Shown here piece by piece: positions 16,101-24,050 of a stretch of 64,000 nt of DNA. The position numbers were made by a program, and so were the translations under genes. Each line of letters opens with the position of its first letter. Position 1 is the first letter of the stretch. The DNA comes from DASPWW01 sp963803425 (GTDB taxonomy: Bacteria > Actinomycetota > Thermoleophilia > Solirubrobacterales > 70-9), in the NCBI GenBank assembly GCA_963803425.1, contig CAWDMA010000001.1, positions 1,736,001-1,800,000 on the forward strand. Direction: 5' to 3'. The notes under the pieces were generated by a model. That model was given only the letters and a program-made list of their open reading frames with translations, searched no databases and was not told the origin of the DNA.

Positions 16101-16249
16101 GGGCCGATGCCATCCGGCGCGGTTGCCCTGACCTGTGCGCTGCCACTGCCAAGCTGTACACCCTGCAGCGCCAGCGCCTGTGAGGGGATCGACAGCACGA
16201 ACGCCACCCCCAACGCGGCGATCAAGGTCGCTCGGCTGGGGAACGTCAC
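13172..16249 (-). CDS. large secreted protein of unknown function
   Basis: 1025 residues from a GTG start preceded by GAGG. Signal peptide (LIAALGVAFVLSIPSQALA) at the N-terminus. Residues about 200-280 look Ig/bacterial adhesin-like (SGTVASPDARFEFETTDP type); the middle resembles a beta-rich scaffold with repeated GxLxV strands; residues about 930-1015 resemble a fibronectin type III domain (KGSSLKLSWRKIRGAADYLV). The chain ends in a Lys/Gly tail, KKAKGKGKGK. No catalytic motif is recognised. Together with the adjacent RTX proteins it suggests a surface or matrix role, but this is inference. Confidence 0.8.
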   Translation of the reverse strand: MTFPSRATLIAALGVAFVLSIPSQALALQGVQLGSGSAQVRATAPDGIGPDQDGDGLAFSGSVSESNAEGSAGATADLSIVESAQSVRFDFNGTATTEATGIASSAFDRAFTVSETVPYRFNGQAGPLDDPQVVFFGFLTQLTCQGQCSGALQSEGTLEPGTYRAEALIRCQGNPSESCDASVDMALELGNPGPSVTISTGPSGTVASPDARFEFETTDPGPPPGRFECRLDGQGADPFTPCASPLDISDLAPGEHLFEVRYHPDGEDPGPVASRDWTVSGECPDVQVGFARAKGCFTETAPDSGKFETDERAWVGGFEVVPRSGGKLVLDTKHPDVSTSGAGADVVFAGFRVPVPVGALPVDAASGSFSFGGGTGTAAKVLGIPVEASVKVAWTDGGRSAAYEQKVAIKKLTESIGPLVTPPGTAIGDAGGTLKAKLQNGVGFVLQQGEVRIDKVTLLPDKLKVKRQLGLRDLLLRFERKDGKPFWTGRGGITFPLARGDLGVTATAFAFDGSLAGGGLAVDGINKQLGGTPLFLQSVSGDLLFAPRFGHDLGVKGSLGPRVNGKQLLTIAGQMKGGELIAPSDCPSGDDPEKLVVSSKFTPLEPLELAGLASSQMSLRGCTYPYNGLPPAMDVTGEIGIDLAGGALAYTSSQTGFVSDHGVNLEGAATLKIPGGSVGGRAIVSTLGTAACANVGFFDAGFGYRWGEGTPSAFSGCDLGRFRVLASAAGSEARVAGTGAIEVPKGLPHAGFAATAAGGPPPIKLSGPGGIELSSPPDGSVLRTPDALIVPVADESTTYAFVRKPRAGTWRVDSAVPDRPLTRVGFARGLPEPKLKANVGRPHGKRKKGKGAKFKLAYKLRQIPGQKVTFTERGEGIAQQLGKARGGKGTISFKPTIAADRGRTIEAEVAQDGLPRELLTVARFKAPKQPKITKPSPKAKRKGSSLKLSWRKIRGAADYLVEVSAGAEILHRVVTPQPKLRLDGTPAEGKLRVTVQALGEAQPPGPVAKLTVKPPKKAKGKGKGK

Positions 16250-16418
16250 GGCCGAACCTCGCGCGCTTCACGCCGCCCGAAGTGGGAGTCCGGGTCGTCC
16301 TTACACATCTGACTCGACCCTCGCCTGAACAGCTCGGTCGGAAGCAGCCCCCGGCGCCGCTCTGCGCCAAGGGCCCGATGCCGCACATCCCCGCCTGGTC
16401 GAGACCCTGGAGCGCTGC

Positions 16419-17771
16419 TCACGAGCCCCGCCTTCGAACCGGCACGCGCCGCACCACGTGCCGCTCGCGCCCGTCGCCGTCGACCTCGTCGGCCTGCAGG
16501 GTCAGGGTCGCGCCACGAGCCCGCCTCGCCTGCCGTGCCGAAAGCTTGAAGCGTGCCCGGGTCGCGTGCCCGGGCCGGACGCGATAGCGCGCGCGGCCGA
16601 GCGTCCGACCCCGGCGACCACCGAGCCGGGCGACGAGCGTGCCGACGCAGCGGTCGGGCTTGGATCGCGGGCAGCGCACCAGCGGGCGCAGGGCGCGACC
16701 GGCGCCGATCCGGAGGGCGCGACCCGAGAGCACGGTGTCACGCCGGTGCTTGGCCTGCGCGGTCGAGATGCTGAGGCACTTCTGCGGCGACACCACCCGA
16801 TCGACGAGGTCGTCGACGAGCACGTCCCCGGACGCGCACGTGACCTGCTCGAGGAAGCCGTCGCGCGAGACGATCGTGTCGCCGCCGGAGCCGAGCGGGA
16901 AGTCGTCGATCTCGGTCCCGCCGTCGACTGTGTCCGCCCCCTTGCCCCCGATCAGCTCGTCCGCTCCCGCCTCGCCGCCGAGCACGTCGTTGCCGTTGTT
17001 GCCGTTGAGCACGTCCGGCCCCGCCGAGCCGAGGAGCTCGTCCGCCGCGTTCGACCCCGTGAGGACGTCCCCGACCGAGGTTCCCCAGAGCCGCTCGATC
17101 CCGGCGAGCGTGTCGGTGACGCTGAAGCCGGCCGGCAATCCGGTGGGGACCGTGTAGGTGGCGCGCCCGGTCGCCAGCGACGCCGAGACGCCGAGACGGT
17201 CACCCCCGAAGACGACGGACCCGAAGTCGACGAGGTCCCGACCGGGCCCGCCGTCGAAGGCGATCGCGGTCCCGTGGTCGCCCTCGGCCCTGAGCACGTC
17301 GTCGCCGTCGCCGCCGCTCAGCTGGCGGGCGGAGGACGCGTCCACCCCCAGGACGTCGTTGCCGGCCCCGCCGAGTGCATCGGCCCGCGGTTGGTTCGGG
17401 CCGGAGCCGCCGTCCAGCGTCAGTGAGTCGTCGCCGCCGCGCAAGTCGACGACCACGGCTGCTAGGCCGGCGCTGCCGAGCGGGCACCGGTACTCCGACG
17501 GCCGGCCGGTGAGCGGATCGGAGGATCGCTGGCAGGATCCCGAGGTGGCCGAGAGCGTGACGCTCGGCGGCGTGACGACCATCTCGAGCCCGTTCAGGGG
17601 TGGATCGCGGCGCGCGACCGTGACCCGCACGTCGTCGCGCCCCTCGGTCCCGGTGATCGTCACCGTGCCGGCGATCCCCGTGTCCGCCGCCTCGCTCGGA
17701 GCGGCGGACATCATGCAGAGCGCGGCCACCGGGACAGCCAGCGCCAGCCTGCGGACGCCCGTGCACCTCAC
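16419..17771 (-). CDS. secreted RTX-repeat calcium-binding protein
   Basis: 450 residues from GTG 17771, which overlaps the preceding RTX gene's TGA by GTGA and puts a signal peptide (RRLALAVPVAALCMMSAAPSEA) at the N-terminus; an upstream start would run far into that gene. Several GGxGxDxLx nonapeptides (GGAGNDVLGVD, GGDGDDVLRAE, GNNGNDVLGGEAGADELIGGKGAD) form calcium-binding beta-roll units, usually folding after export. The C-terminal 110 residues are Arg-rich beta strands shared in style with the upstream gene. Function beyond Ca2+ binding is unknown. Confidence 0.85.
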   Translation of the reverse strand: MRCTGVRRLALAVPVAALCMMSAAPSEAADTGIAGTVTITGTEGRDDVRVTVARRDPPLNGLEMVVTPPSVTLSATSGSCQRSSDPLTGRPSEYRCPLGSAGLAAVVVDLRGGDDSLTLDGGSGPNQPRADALGGAGNDVLGVDASSARQLSGGDGDDVLRAEGDHGTAIAFDGGPGRDLVDFGSVVFGGDRLGVSASLATGRATYTVPTGLPAGFSVTDTLAGIERLWGTSVGDVLTGSNAADELLGSAGPDVLNGNNGNDVLGGEAGADELIGGKGADTVDGGTEIDDFPLGSGGDTIVSRDGFLEQVTCASGDVLVDDLVDRVVSPQKCLSISTAQAKHRRDTVLSGRALRIGAGRALRPLVRCPRSKPDRCVGTLVARLGGRRGRTLGRARYRVRPGHATRARFKLSARQARRARGATLTLQADEVDGDGRERHVVRRVPVRRRGS

Positions 17772-19576
17772 GGCGTCGAGCCTCCAGCCGAGCTCCGCCG
17801 TGAGAGCTGGTCCGCCGGGCAGATAGCCGTGTCCCCGGCGAACGACTGGCCCGGATCGGGGCCGTCGACCTCGAGCAGGGCCGGGGATGCGTCGCACCAG
17901 CGGTCGACGCGGCCATCGCGGAGGAAGAGGCGGTCGCTCCCGCTGTCGCCCGTCGCGTAGTCGTTGCCGAGGCCGCCGGTGAGACGATCGTCACCCGGAC
18001 CGCCGAGCAGCGCGTCGTTTCCGCCCTTTCCGTCGAGGACATCTGCCCCCTGATCCACGGTGCCGCCGATCAGCACGTCGTAGCCGTCCGAGCCTCGCAG
18101 CGTGTCGAAGCTCGTACCGCCGTCCAGCACGGCGTCCGCGCCGCCCGCCGAATCCGACCCGAACGCGAGTCTGTCGTCGCGGTCACCGAGCGCGGCGCGG
18201 ATCGTCCGGGGACCAAGCAAGCGGCAGGTGACCGAGCCGGCCGGCCCGGTCGCGCATCCGGCGCCGGCGGCGACCGGAGCTGCGTCGTCGCGGACCCGGA
18301 GGCGAGCCGGACCGGTCAGCGAGGTGATCGTGACGTCGTTCTTCACGCCCGCGGAGGCGTCGATTCGGAGGCCCTCCCCGACGATGAACGAAACGGCCGA
18401 GCCGGTCGCGGCCGAGCTGGTCGCGGCCGAGCGGGGCCGCCGTCGCTCCGCGGCAATCCGGGACCCCCGCTTGCGCCGAATCCGCAGTGGGCGGATCGTC
18501 GTCTTCGGACCGTGGACCCCCTCCTCGACGGAAACGAGGCGCGCACGCAGCCGGCCGCCACGAGCCAGGACGCGGCGCGCGGTGGCGCGCAGGCGCAGCC
18601 GAACGCGGGCGCGGCGCCCATGCCCGATCCTGAATCGGCGCTTCACACTCCCCGCCCGCCGGACCTTGACGGCCAGCGTCCCGGCGCAGCCGCCGCGAAC
18701 CGCTCGCGGGCAGGCGAGCCGGATGGGGATCGCGCCGGAGCGGCTCGCGGCCGCTCGGCGGCTCAGCACGCGCACGTTCGGCGCCTCGTCCTTGGCGCTC
18801 TGGTCGACCCTCTCGCAGCTTCCCGGTGGCCGCCCGTCCTTCAGGTCCATGAGCAGGCTGTCCACGCCGGCCCCGCAGTCGATCGTGTCGGGAACGCCAT
18901 CGCGAGCGAGGAGCTCGTCGTCACCGGGACCGGCGAAAAACCGGTCGCCACCGGTCCCACCTTCGAGCAGGTCGTCGCCCCCTTCGCCCACGAGCTCGTC
19001 GTTGCCGTCACCCGCGCGCAGCACGTCGTCGCCGTCTCCCGCGCGCAGGCTGTCATCCCCGGCCCCGCTGTCGAGCAGGTCGAATCCTGCGGCGGTGAGG
19101 ATCCCGTCGGCGCCGCCGCCCGCCCCGACCCTTACGTCGGCGTCACCGACGTAGCGGAAGGTGTTCACGGAGCCGTCCAAGAGCTCCACCGTCAGCGGCC
19201 TGATGCCGGTGATCCGGCATTTGACGGCGGCGCCGGCCGGGCTGCACCCCGAGGATGCGGCAATGGGCACGACGTCGCTGACCCGGTACTCGAACGGCAG
19301 GAACCCGGACGGCGGAGCCCCGAAGAATCCGGCCTCGATCGAGTTGCGCTCCCCCGGGGCGGCGGTGATCTCGAGCCCACCGGTTCGGCTGTAGCTGGTC
19401 TTCAGCGCCGTCGCCGTCGCGGGAAGCGCCAGCGCGGCGAGGATGGCGACCGAGAGCGCAAGCCGGAGAGCGTCGCCACGGTCCCAGCGGCGAGTACGGG
19501 ACGGGGCGTGCGAAGTGTCGCGCGATGACGACGAGGTCGTAACGGCCCGGTCGGGTCCCGGGGCGCCTGTCGTCAC
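17768..19576 (-). CDS. secreted protein with two RTX blocks
   Basis: 602 residues; N-terminal membrane/signal segment (LRLALSVAILAALALPATATA) after about 38 residues. Two separate RTX blocks are visible: residues about 155-215 (GAGDDSLRAGDGDDVLRAG, GEGGDDLLEGG) and about 490-560 (GKGGNDALLGGPGDDRLTGG). Between them is an Arg-rich beta domain like that ending the downstream RTX protein, so this gene looks like an internally duplicated relative of its neighbour. GTG start overlaps the upstream small gene's TGA, and its own TGA overlaps the next GTG: a three-gene coupled operon. Confidence 0.85.
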   Translation of the reverse strand: MTTGAPGPDRAVTTSSSSRDTSHAPSRTRRWDRGDALRLALSVAILAALALPATATALKTSYSRTGGLEITAAPGERNSIEAGFFGAPPSGFLPFEYRVSDVVPIAASSGCSPAGAAVKCRITGIRPLTVELLDGSVNTFRYVGDADVRVGAGGGADGILTAAGFDLLDSGAGDDSLRAGDGDDVLRAGDGNDELVGEGGDDLLEGGTGGDRFFAGPGDDELLARDGVPDTIDCGAGVDSLLMDLKDGRPPGSCERVDQSAKDEAPNVRVLSRRAAASRSGAIPIRLACPRAVRGGCAGTLAVKVRRAGSVKRRFRIGHGRRARVRLRLRATARRVLARGGRLRARLVSVEEGVHGPKTTIRPLRIRRKRGSRIAAERRRPRSAATSSAATGSAVSFIVGEGLRIDASAGVKNDVTITSLTGPARLRVRDDAAPVAAGAGCATGPAGSVTCRLLGPRTIRAALGDRDDRLAFGSDSAGGADAVLDGGTSFDTLRGSDGYDVLIGGTVDQGADVLDGKGGNDALLGGPGDDRLTGGLGNDYATGDSGSDRLFLRDGRVDRWCDASPALLEVDGPDPGQSFAGDTAICPADQLSRRSSAGGSTP

Positions 19577-19869
19577 CCCGCACCTCCCCCCTCCGGCTCC
19601 TCGTTCGGATCCAGCGCCTCGCTGATCCGCTCGGTGACGATCCCGGCGCGCCTGCAGGCCTCGATCACGATCTCACCCGACGCTCCCTCGAAGACGAGCA
19701 GGCAGCGGCCGTCCTCGGGCACGAACACCGAGCGCAGGAAGCGCACGGGCGTGCCGTCGCGCGACAGATCCTCTGAGGCGGCCCGCGTGCTGGCGCCGAG
19801 CGACTGGATGTCCTCGAAGCCGCTCGCGGACGGCCGCAGCTCGACCAGGTAGCGGCTGAGATCGGTCAC
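19573..19869 (-). CDS. DUF4242-like small protein
   Basis: 98 residues from GTG 19869 (TDLSRYLVELRP). The layout, with a strand RYLVELRPSASG, a helix, then RFLRSVFVPEDGRCLLVFEGAS and a C-terminal helix IVIEACRRAGI, matches the small ferredoxin-like DUF4242/nickel-binding-type family of actinobacteria. The GTG lies 7 nt after a TACGGT -10 box, so the mRNA is probably leaderless. It is the first gene of the operon with the two RTX proteins. Confidence 0.7.
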   Translation of the reverse strand: MTDLSRYLVELRPSASGFEDIQSLGASTRAASEDLSRDGTPVRFLRSVFVPEDGRCLLVFEGASGEIVIEACRRAGIVTERISEALDPNEEPEGGGAG

Positions 19870-19876
19870 GCGTCCG

Positions 19877-19923
19877 ACCGTACGCTGCGGCGACGGGCGC
19901 CCGCAAGTGTGGATACCCACAGG
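19877..19923 (-). promoter_or_regulatory. promoter plus TGTGG-N4-CCACA palindrome, copy 1
   Basis: Minus strand: palindrome TGTGGGTATCCACA, then TTGCGG (19906-19901), 18-bp spacer and TACGGT (19882-19877), with the GTG start of the DUF4242-like gene 7 nt further on. Nearly the same sequence recurs at 20714-20760 upstream of the next gene. It begins within a few bases of the preceding gene's stop codon. Palindrome next to -35 suggests a regulator site; a DnaA-box-like reading (TATCCACA) is also possible. Confidence 0.6.
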
Positions 19924-19929
19924 CTTTGG

Positions 19930-20628
19930 CTAGCCAACGAACAGCGTTCCGGTGATCACGCAATCGGCGGCGGCAGTCCCGGTCGCCATCAGCAGCTCAC
20001 CGCTCACCACGGTGCCGTTGGCGGCACGGTAGGTGATCCCGAGCGTGGGATTGGGCCCCTCGTCCGCGGGCAGGGTGTCCAGGGTAAACCCGTCGCCGGC
20101 GTCGAAATCGAGATCGGTTTTGGCTGTCACGTCATTTCCGCCGGGCGGCTGTATGTCGACCTTGATCGCTCCGTTGTTCGCCGTAGACGTCGCGTCGAAG
20201 ACCGCGACCGTGCCACATTGCCCCTCGATCTTCAGCCCGCCCTGGTTGAACAACGTCGTGAGAGCCAGGTTCGGGTTCGCAACCGCGTAGTTGATCTTGA
20301 TCGGCTTGATGCCGTTTGCCGTGCTCGCGTTCTGAGCCTGCGCGGCGGTGGTGGCGCTGTTGGCCGTGGTGGCGCTGCCGGCCCGGTTGGCCGTGGTGGC
20401 GCTGCCGGCCCGGTTGGCCGTGGTGGCGCTGTCGGCCGTCCTTGCATTGGCCACGGACAGATCGGGCGCCAGGTTGTTGATCTCCCGGTCGGCGATCTTC
20501 TTGACCTTCTTCGGGGTCACCTTCTTGGACTTCTGATCGGCGACGGCCACTCCGGTCACCCCCGCGACCAGAGCCACGATCGCGACCGCCGTCGCAGGCA
20601 ATGGCTTCGCCCATGCCTTTCCTTGCAT
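19930..20628 (-). CDS. exported protein with ATTANRAGS repeats
   Basis: 232 residues from ATG 20628, chosen because a clean signal/anchor peptide follows (AWAKPLPATAVAIVALVAG). A GTG at 20676 with GGGGAGGAG upstream is an alternative. After a Lys-rich stretch (KSKKVTPKKVKKIADREI) comes a low-complexity region of 9-residue repeats (ATTANRAGS), then a beta-rich C-terminal domain of about 130 residues. Similar secreted proteins are typical of Solirubrobacterales-like genomes, but no function is known. It is preceded by the second copy of the shared promoter element. Confidence 0.72.
   Translation of the reverse strand: MQGKAWAKPLPATAVAIVALVAGVTGVAVADQKSKKVTPKKVKKIADREINNLAPDLSVANARTADSATTANRAGSATTANRAGSATTANSATTAAQAQNASTANGIKPIKINYAVANPNLALTTLFNQGGLKIEGQCGTVAVFDATSTANNGAIKVDIQPPGGNDVTAKTDLDFDAGDGFTLDTLPADEGPNPTLGITYRAANGTVVSGELLMATGTAAADCVITGTLFVG
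20371..20424 (-). repeat. two perfect 27-bp tandem repeats
   Basis: Units 20371-20397 and 20398-20424 are identical and encode the nonapeptide ATTANRAGS; partial copies flank them on both sides. Such repeats change length easily by slippage. Confidence 0.85.
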
Positions 20629-20713
20629 ACGAGCACCCTCTCTCCCTGGCGGCGGAGGAGGGGTTGTACTCGCCACGCAAATCTCCTCCCCGCCTGTAGT
20701 TGACGCGCGCTCG

Positions 20714-20760
20714 ACCGTAGGTCCGGCGGCGGGCGCCCGCAAGTGTGGAAACCCACAGGC
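20714..20760 (-). promoter_or_regulatory. promoter plus TGTGG-N4-CCACA palindrome, copy 2
   Basis: Minus strand: TGTGGGTTTCCACA, TTGCGG (20742-20737), 17-bp spacer and TACGGT (20719-20714), about 85 nt upstream of the TANRAG-repeat protein. It starts in the stop codon of the LAL regulator gene. It shares nearly all of a 50-bp block with copy 1 at 19877-19923. Confidence 0.6.
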
Positions 20761-20761
20761 T

Positions 20762-23551
20762 TTAGGACGGCTGCGAGTCGGACCCGCCCAGCCGGCCGGG
20801 AAGCTCGGTCCGGGAGCGCACCCCCAGCTTCGCGTACACCTTCGACAGGTTCGACTCGACGGCCCGCACGCTGACGAACAGGCGCGCCGCGACCTCCTTG
20901 TTCGAGAGGCCCTCCGCCACCAGCTCGGCGACCCTGCGCTCGGTCTCGGTCAGCTCCCCGGAGCCGGGCGGGCGCCCCGGGATCCGCGCGAGCTCGTCCG
21001 CGGCCTTCGCCGCCCACAGCGCCGCGCCGAGCGCGTCGAAGGTCTCGAGCGCCTCGGTGAGCGACCGCCGTGCCACCGCGCGCGCCTTCGCACGCCGCTC
21101 GATCGAGCCCTGGACCAGGAGGGTGCGCCCGAGCTCGAACGGCTGCGCGAGCCGCGCATGCTCGTCCAGGGCTCCCGCAACGGCCTCCCGCGCCGAATCG
21201 AAGTCCCCCCGAGCGGCCTCGAGCAGCGCCCGGCAGCGGCCCGCGGTGGCCAGCGCCCAGACGCGGCCGAGAGCCCGCCCGCGCTCCTCCAGCAGGGCGA
21301 GCGGCTCGCTCGCGGCGTCGAGCTCTCCGAGCGCCACGAGTGACTCGATCTCGTCGGGAAGGAACCGCACGACACCTGGCTCGGCCAGGCCGACGGCGAC
21401 GACCCCCTCGGCGAGCGGCCCGAGTCGGCCGTGAGCGGCGCCCGGGTCCCCGAGCGAGAGCTCGAGCAGCCCGAGCGCGGCCATGTGCCATTGCAGGGCC
21501 GGGATCGCCCCCGCCTCGGTGGCGATGCGGATTCCCTCCTCGGCCGCGGCGCGCGTCACATCGGCACGACCCAGAAGAGCGTTGACGTTGGCCTGTGCGC
21601 TGAGCGCGTTCGTCTGCAGGGTGGCGAGGCCGCACTGGCGGCTGCGCTCGACTGCCTCGGCAGCGTGGAGCGCGGCAAGCTCCCAGTTCCCCGCCGCGCA
21701 CTCGCGCTGGCTCATCGAGAACAGGAGCATCGCGGTGGCGCGCTCGTCCCCGTGCTCGACCGCTGAACGATGTACACGTCCGTACAGCACGCGCGCCGTC
21801 TCGAGGTCGTCTGCCCACATCGCGCAGCCGGCATACGCGTAGCTCGGCAGCCATTCGACCGGGACGTCGCCGACGTGCTGCTCGAGCTCGACCGCGCGCT
21901 CGAATCGATCCCGGTCAAGCCCCATCCCGGTCAACAGCTCGTTCGCGGCAACCCACGCGAGCCCCAGCGCGAGCACGCCCGGGTCGTCGGTCCGCTCGGC
22001 CAGCGCCAGGGACGAGCGGGCGTGCGCGAGCGCACCGGGGACGTTCCCGGCGAGCACCATCAGGAACGCGAGCGCCTGCTCGGCGGCGGCGCGAACTGCG
22101 ATGTCGTCCTTCCCCTCCGCGAGCGCTTGCTCGAACAACTGCCGAGCTGCGTCGACGTCATCGCTGACGTACCGGACGCGCCCGAGGCGCAACAGCAGCC
22201 TCGCCCGCTCCGGACCAGGCGGCCTGGTGTCGACAACGCGCTCCAGCAGCTGCCGTCCTCGCTCCGTGTCGCCCGCGGCGAGGTGATGCTCGGCGCAGCG
22301 AATGGTTCGGTCGAGAGCGCCCTCGCCGTCATCCTCGGGCGTGAGGCGACGCGCATGCTCGAGAAGCTGGGCCGCGGCCGCGGGCGCGCCGCGACGGTGC
22401 GCTCGCGACGCGGCAGCGTCCAGCTGTGCTGCAACCTCCTCGCGGGGGTGATCGGACGCCAGCCCGAGGTGCAGCGCCCTGTCATCGGGGTCATCGATCG
22501 CGTCCGCGAGACGACGATGTGTCTCGCGTTGGACCACCGAATCGGCCCCCCCGTACGCCACAGAGGCGAGCAGTGGATGGGTGAAGCGAACCCGCCCCGT
22601 GTCGAGCTCGAGCACGCCGTGCGCGATCGCCTCCTCGAGACCAGCTCGGGATCCGGTGATCCCCTCGACCAGCGTTGCCGTCGGCGGCGCGGTCGCCGAG
22701 GCGAGCACGACTACGTCGGTTGCGGCCGGCGACAGCCCGTCTATTCGCCGGCGAAGCAGCGCACCGAGGCTCTCCGGCACCGGCACGGAGTCCCCCCAAC
22801 CCAGCGGCGCCGTGCTTGCCTCCGATGCTCGCACGATCTCGAGCGCGAAGTACGGATTACCCCCCGATACGCGGTGGAGCTGCACGAGGCGCGGTCGCGG
22901 CAGCTGGATCTCGAGGCGCTCGAACAGCAGCCGGCCGAGCTCGTCGATCGAGAGCGGGCCGACGTGCACTCGCCGCAACGACGCCCACCGGTCGAGCCCG
23001 AGGGGCAGCGACGCTCCCGGAGCCCCGCGGCGGGATGTCAGGACCCGGAGCGGCGTATCGCCGACCCTGCGAAGCGCGAACGCGAGCACCTGCTCGGTCG
23101 GCGCGTCGAGCCACTGGACGTCGTCGATCGCCAGCATCGTCGTCGCACCCGGCTGATCGCGCAGGATCGAGAGCACGGCTAGCGACACGGCGAAACGCTC
23201 GGTCGGATCATCCGGCGGCGCCACGCGCTGGAGCGCGACCTCGAGCGAGACACGCTGTGGCTGGGAGAGTGACGGCAGGGCATCGTCGAGCACGGGCTCG
23301 AGCAGGTCCTCGAGCGCCGCGAAGGGGAGTCCGGCTTCAGCTTCTGCCGGTCGACAGGACAGAACCCGGTGCGAGCGCCCGCGTGCGCGTCCGACACCGG
23401 CCAGCCACAGCGTCGTCTTGCCGATTCCCGGCTCTCCCTCGAGGAGCAGCCCGCCGGGCCCATCCGCATCTCGGCGCAGGAACTCCGCTATTGCGGCGAG
23501 CTCGGACTCGCGCCCTACGACCTTCGCTGCTCCCTCGGCGGTATCCGGCAT
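20762..23551 (-). CDS. LAL-family LuxR transcriptional regulator with ATPase domain
   Basis: 929-residue large ATP-binding LuxR regulator. N-terminal AAA ATPase: Walker A GEPGIGKTT (39-47), Walker B MLAIDDVQWLD. A long helical TPR-like middle follows, and a C-terminal LuxR helix-turn-helix (ETERRVAELVAEGLSNKEVAARL ending in NLSKVYAKLGVRSRTEL). Such proteins activate transcription after sensing small inducers through the TPR/ATPase parts. Its gene is immediately followed by the shared promoter-palindrome element, so the neighbouring secreted-protein genes are candidate targets (inference). Confidence 0.93.
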   Translation of the reverse strand: MPDTAEGAAKVVGRESELAAIAEFLRRDADGPGGLLLEGEPGIGKTTLWLAGVGRARGRSHRVLSCRPAEAEAGLPFAALEDLLEPVLDDALPSLSQPQRVSLEVALQRVAPPDDPTERFAVSLAVLSILRDQPGATTMLAIDDVQWLDAPTEQVLAFALRRVGDTPLRVLTSRRGAPGASLPLGLDRWASLRRVHVGPLSIDELGRLLFERLEIQLPRPRLVQLHRVSGGNPYFALEIVRASEASTAPLGWGDSVPVPESLGALLRRRIDGLSPAATDVVVLASATAPPTATLVEGITGSRAGLEEAIAHGVLELDTGRVRFTHPLLASVAYGGADSVVQRETHRRLADAIDDPDDRALHLGLASDHPREEVAAQLDAAASRAHRRGAPAAAAQLLEHARRLTPEDDGEGALDRTIRCAEHHLAAGDTERGRQLLERVVDTRPPGPERARLLLRLGRVRYVSDDVDAARQLFEQALAEGKDDIAVRAAAEQALAFLMVLAGNVPGALAHARSSLALAERTDDPGVLALGLAWVAANELLTGMGLDRDRFERAVELEQHVGDVPVEWLPSYAYAGCAMWADDLETARVLYGRVHRSAVEHGDERATAMLLFSMSQRECAAGNWELAALHAAEAVERSRQCGLATLQTNALSAQANVNALLGRADVTRAAAEEGIRIATEAGAIPALQWHMAALGLLELSLGDPGAAHGRLGPLAEGVVAVGLAEPGVVRFLPDEIESLVALGELDAASEPLALLEERGRALGRVWALATAGRCRALLEAARGDFDSAREAVAGALDEHARLAQPFELGRTLLVQGSIERRAKARAVARRSLTEALETFDALGAALWAAKAADELARIPGRPPGSGELTETERRVAELVAEGLSNKEVAARLFVSVRAVESNLSKVYAKLGVRSRTELPGRLGGSDSQPS

Positions 23552-23581
23552 CCTGACCGCCCTCCCCTCGCTGTGCCGACG

Positions 23582-23610
23582 AACCTATACGCGAACGGGT
23601 CGGACTGCAA
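23582..23610 (-). promoter_or_regulatory. probable promoter of the LAL regulator
   Basis: TTGCAG (23610-23605), exactly 17 bp, TAGGTT (23587-23582), 30 nt before the ATG, in the gap after a terminator-like hairpin. A GGGGAGGG stretch follows as ribosome-binding site. Confidence 0.5.
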
Positions 23611-23640
23611 CCCACGGGTGATCCGCCCCGGGGGTCCGGG

Positions 23641-23672
23641 AGCGGCTCCTGCCTCGAGGCAGGCAGGCCGCT
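23641..23672 (-). terminator. stem-loop terminator
   Basis: Long inverted repeat: outer arms AGCGGC/GCCGCT and inner perfect palindrome CCTGCCTCGAGGCAGG (23648-23663). It begins at the stop codon of the small membrane-protein gene and separates it from the LAL regulator. No U-tract, as is common in high-GC genomes. Confidence 0.6.
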
Positions 23673-24039
23673 ACTTCACCTGCCGCTCCTGCTGCTTCTT
23701 TCGCTGCCGGCGCCGGTACAGGAACAGGTCGAAGTAGTAGCCGAAGGGCACGTACACGGCGAACATGAACAGCGCCAGCCCGGCGGACTGGGCCGGCGTG
23801 CGCCCGAACCCGACCAGCATCAGCAGGAAGAAGACCCCGGCGGCAAGCCCTCCGCGGGCCATCGAGCCGGTCCACGTCGGCGGGGTCTCGGAGCGGGGGC
23901 TCGCCTGGCCGCGGCCCCCGGAGCGGGCGCGGGAGCGGGCCTCGGCGCGGTTCCGAGGCCGCCCCCGGGGGCGGCGCTGGATGCTTCCACCCTGTGTGCC
24001 GCGGTGCTTGCGGCTGCGTCGCTTTCTGGTCTGCGCCAT
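23671..24039 (-). CDS. small membrane protein, hypothetical
   Basis: 122 residues from ATG 24039. The first 50 residues are extremely Arg/Lys-rich (AQTRKRRSRKHRGTQGG), followed by two hydrophobic helices (about 62-80 and 86-105) and a basic tail ending RRRQRKKQQERQVK. Topology suggests both ends in the cytosol. No family recognised; the basic N-terminus could bind nucleic acid or acidic lipids. It lies 11 nt downstream of the MHS transporter gene and is probably cotranscribed. Confidence 0.7.
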   Translation of the reverse strand: MAQTRKRRSRKHRGTQGGSIQRRPRGRPRNRAEARSRARSGGRGQASPRSETPPTWTGSMARGGLAAGVFFLLMLVGFGRTPAQSAGLALFMFAVYVPFGYYFDLFLYRRRQRKKQQERQVK

Positions 24040-24050
24040 CGGGCCGGAAT

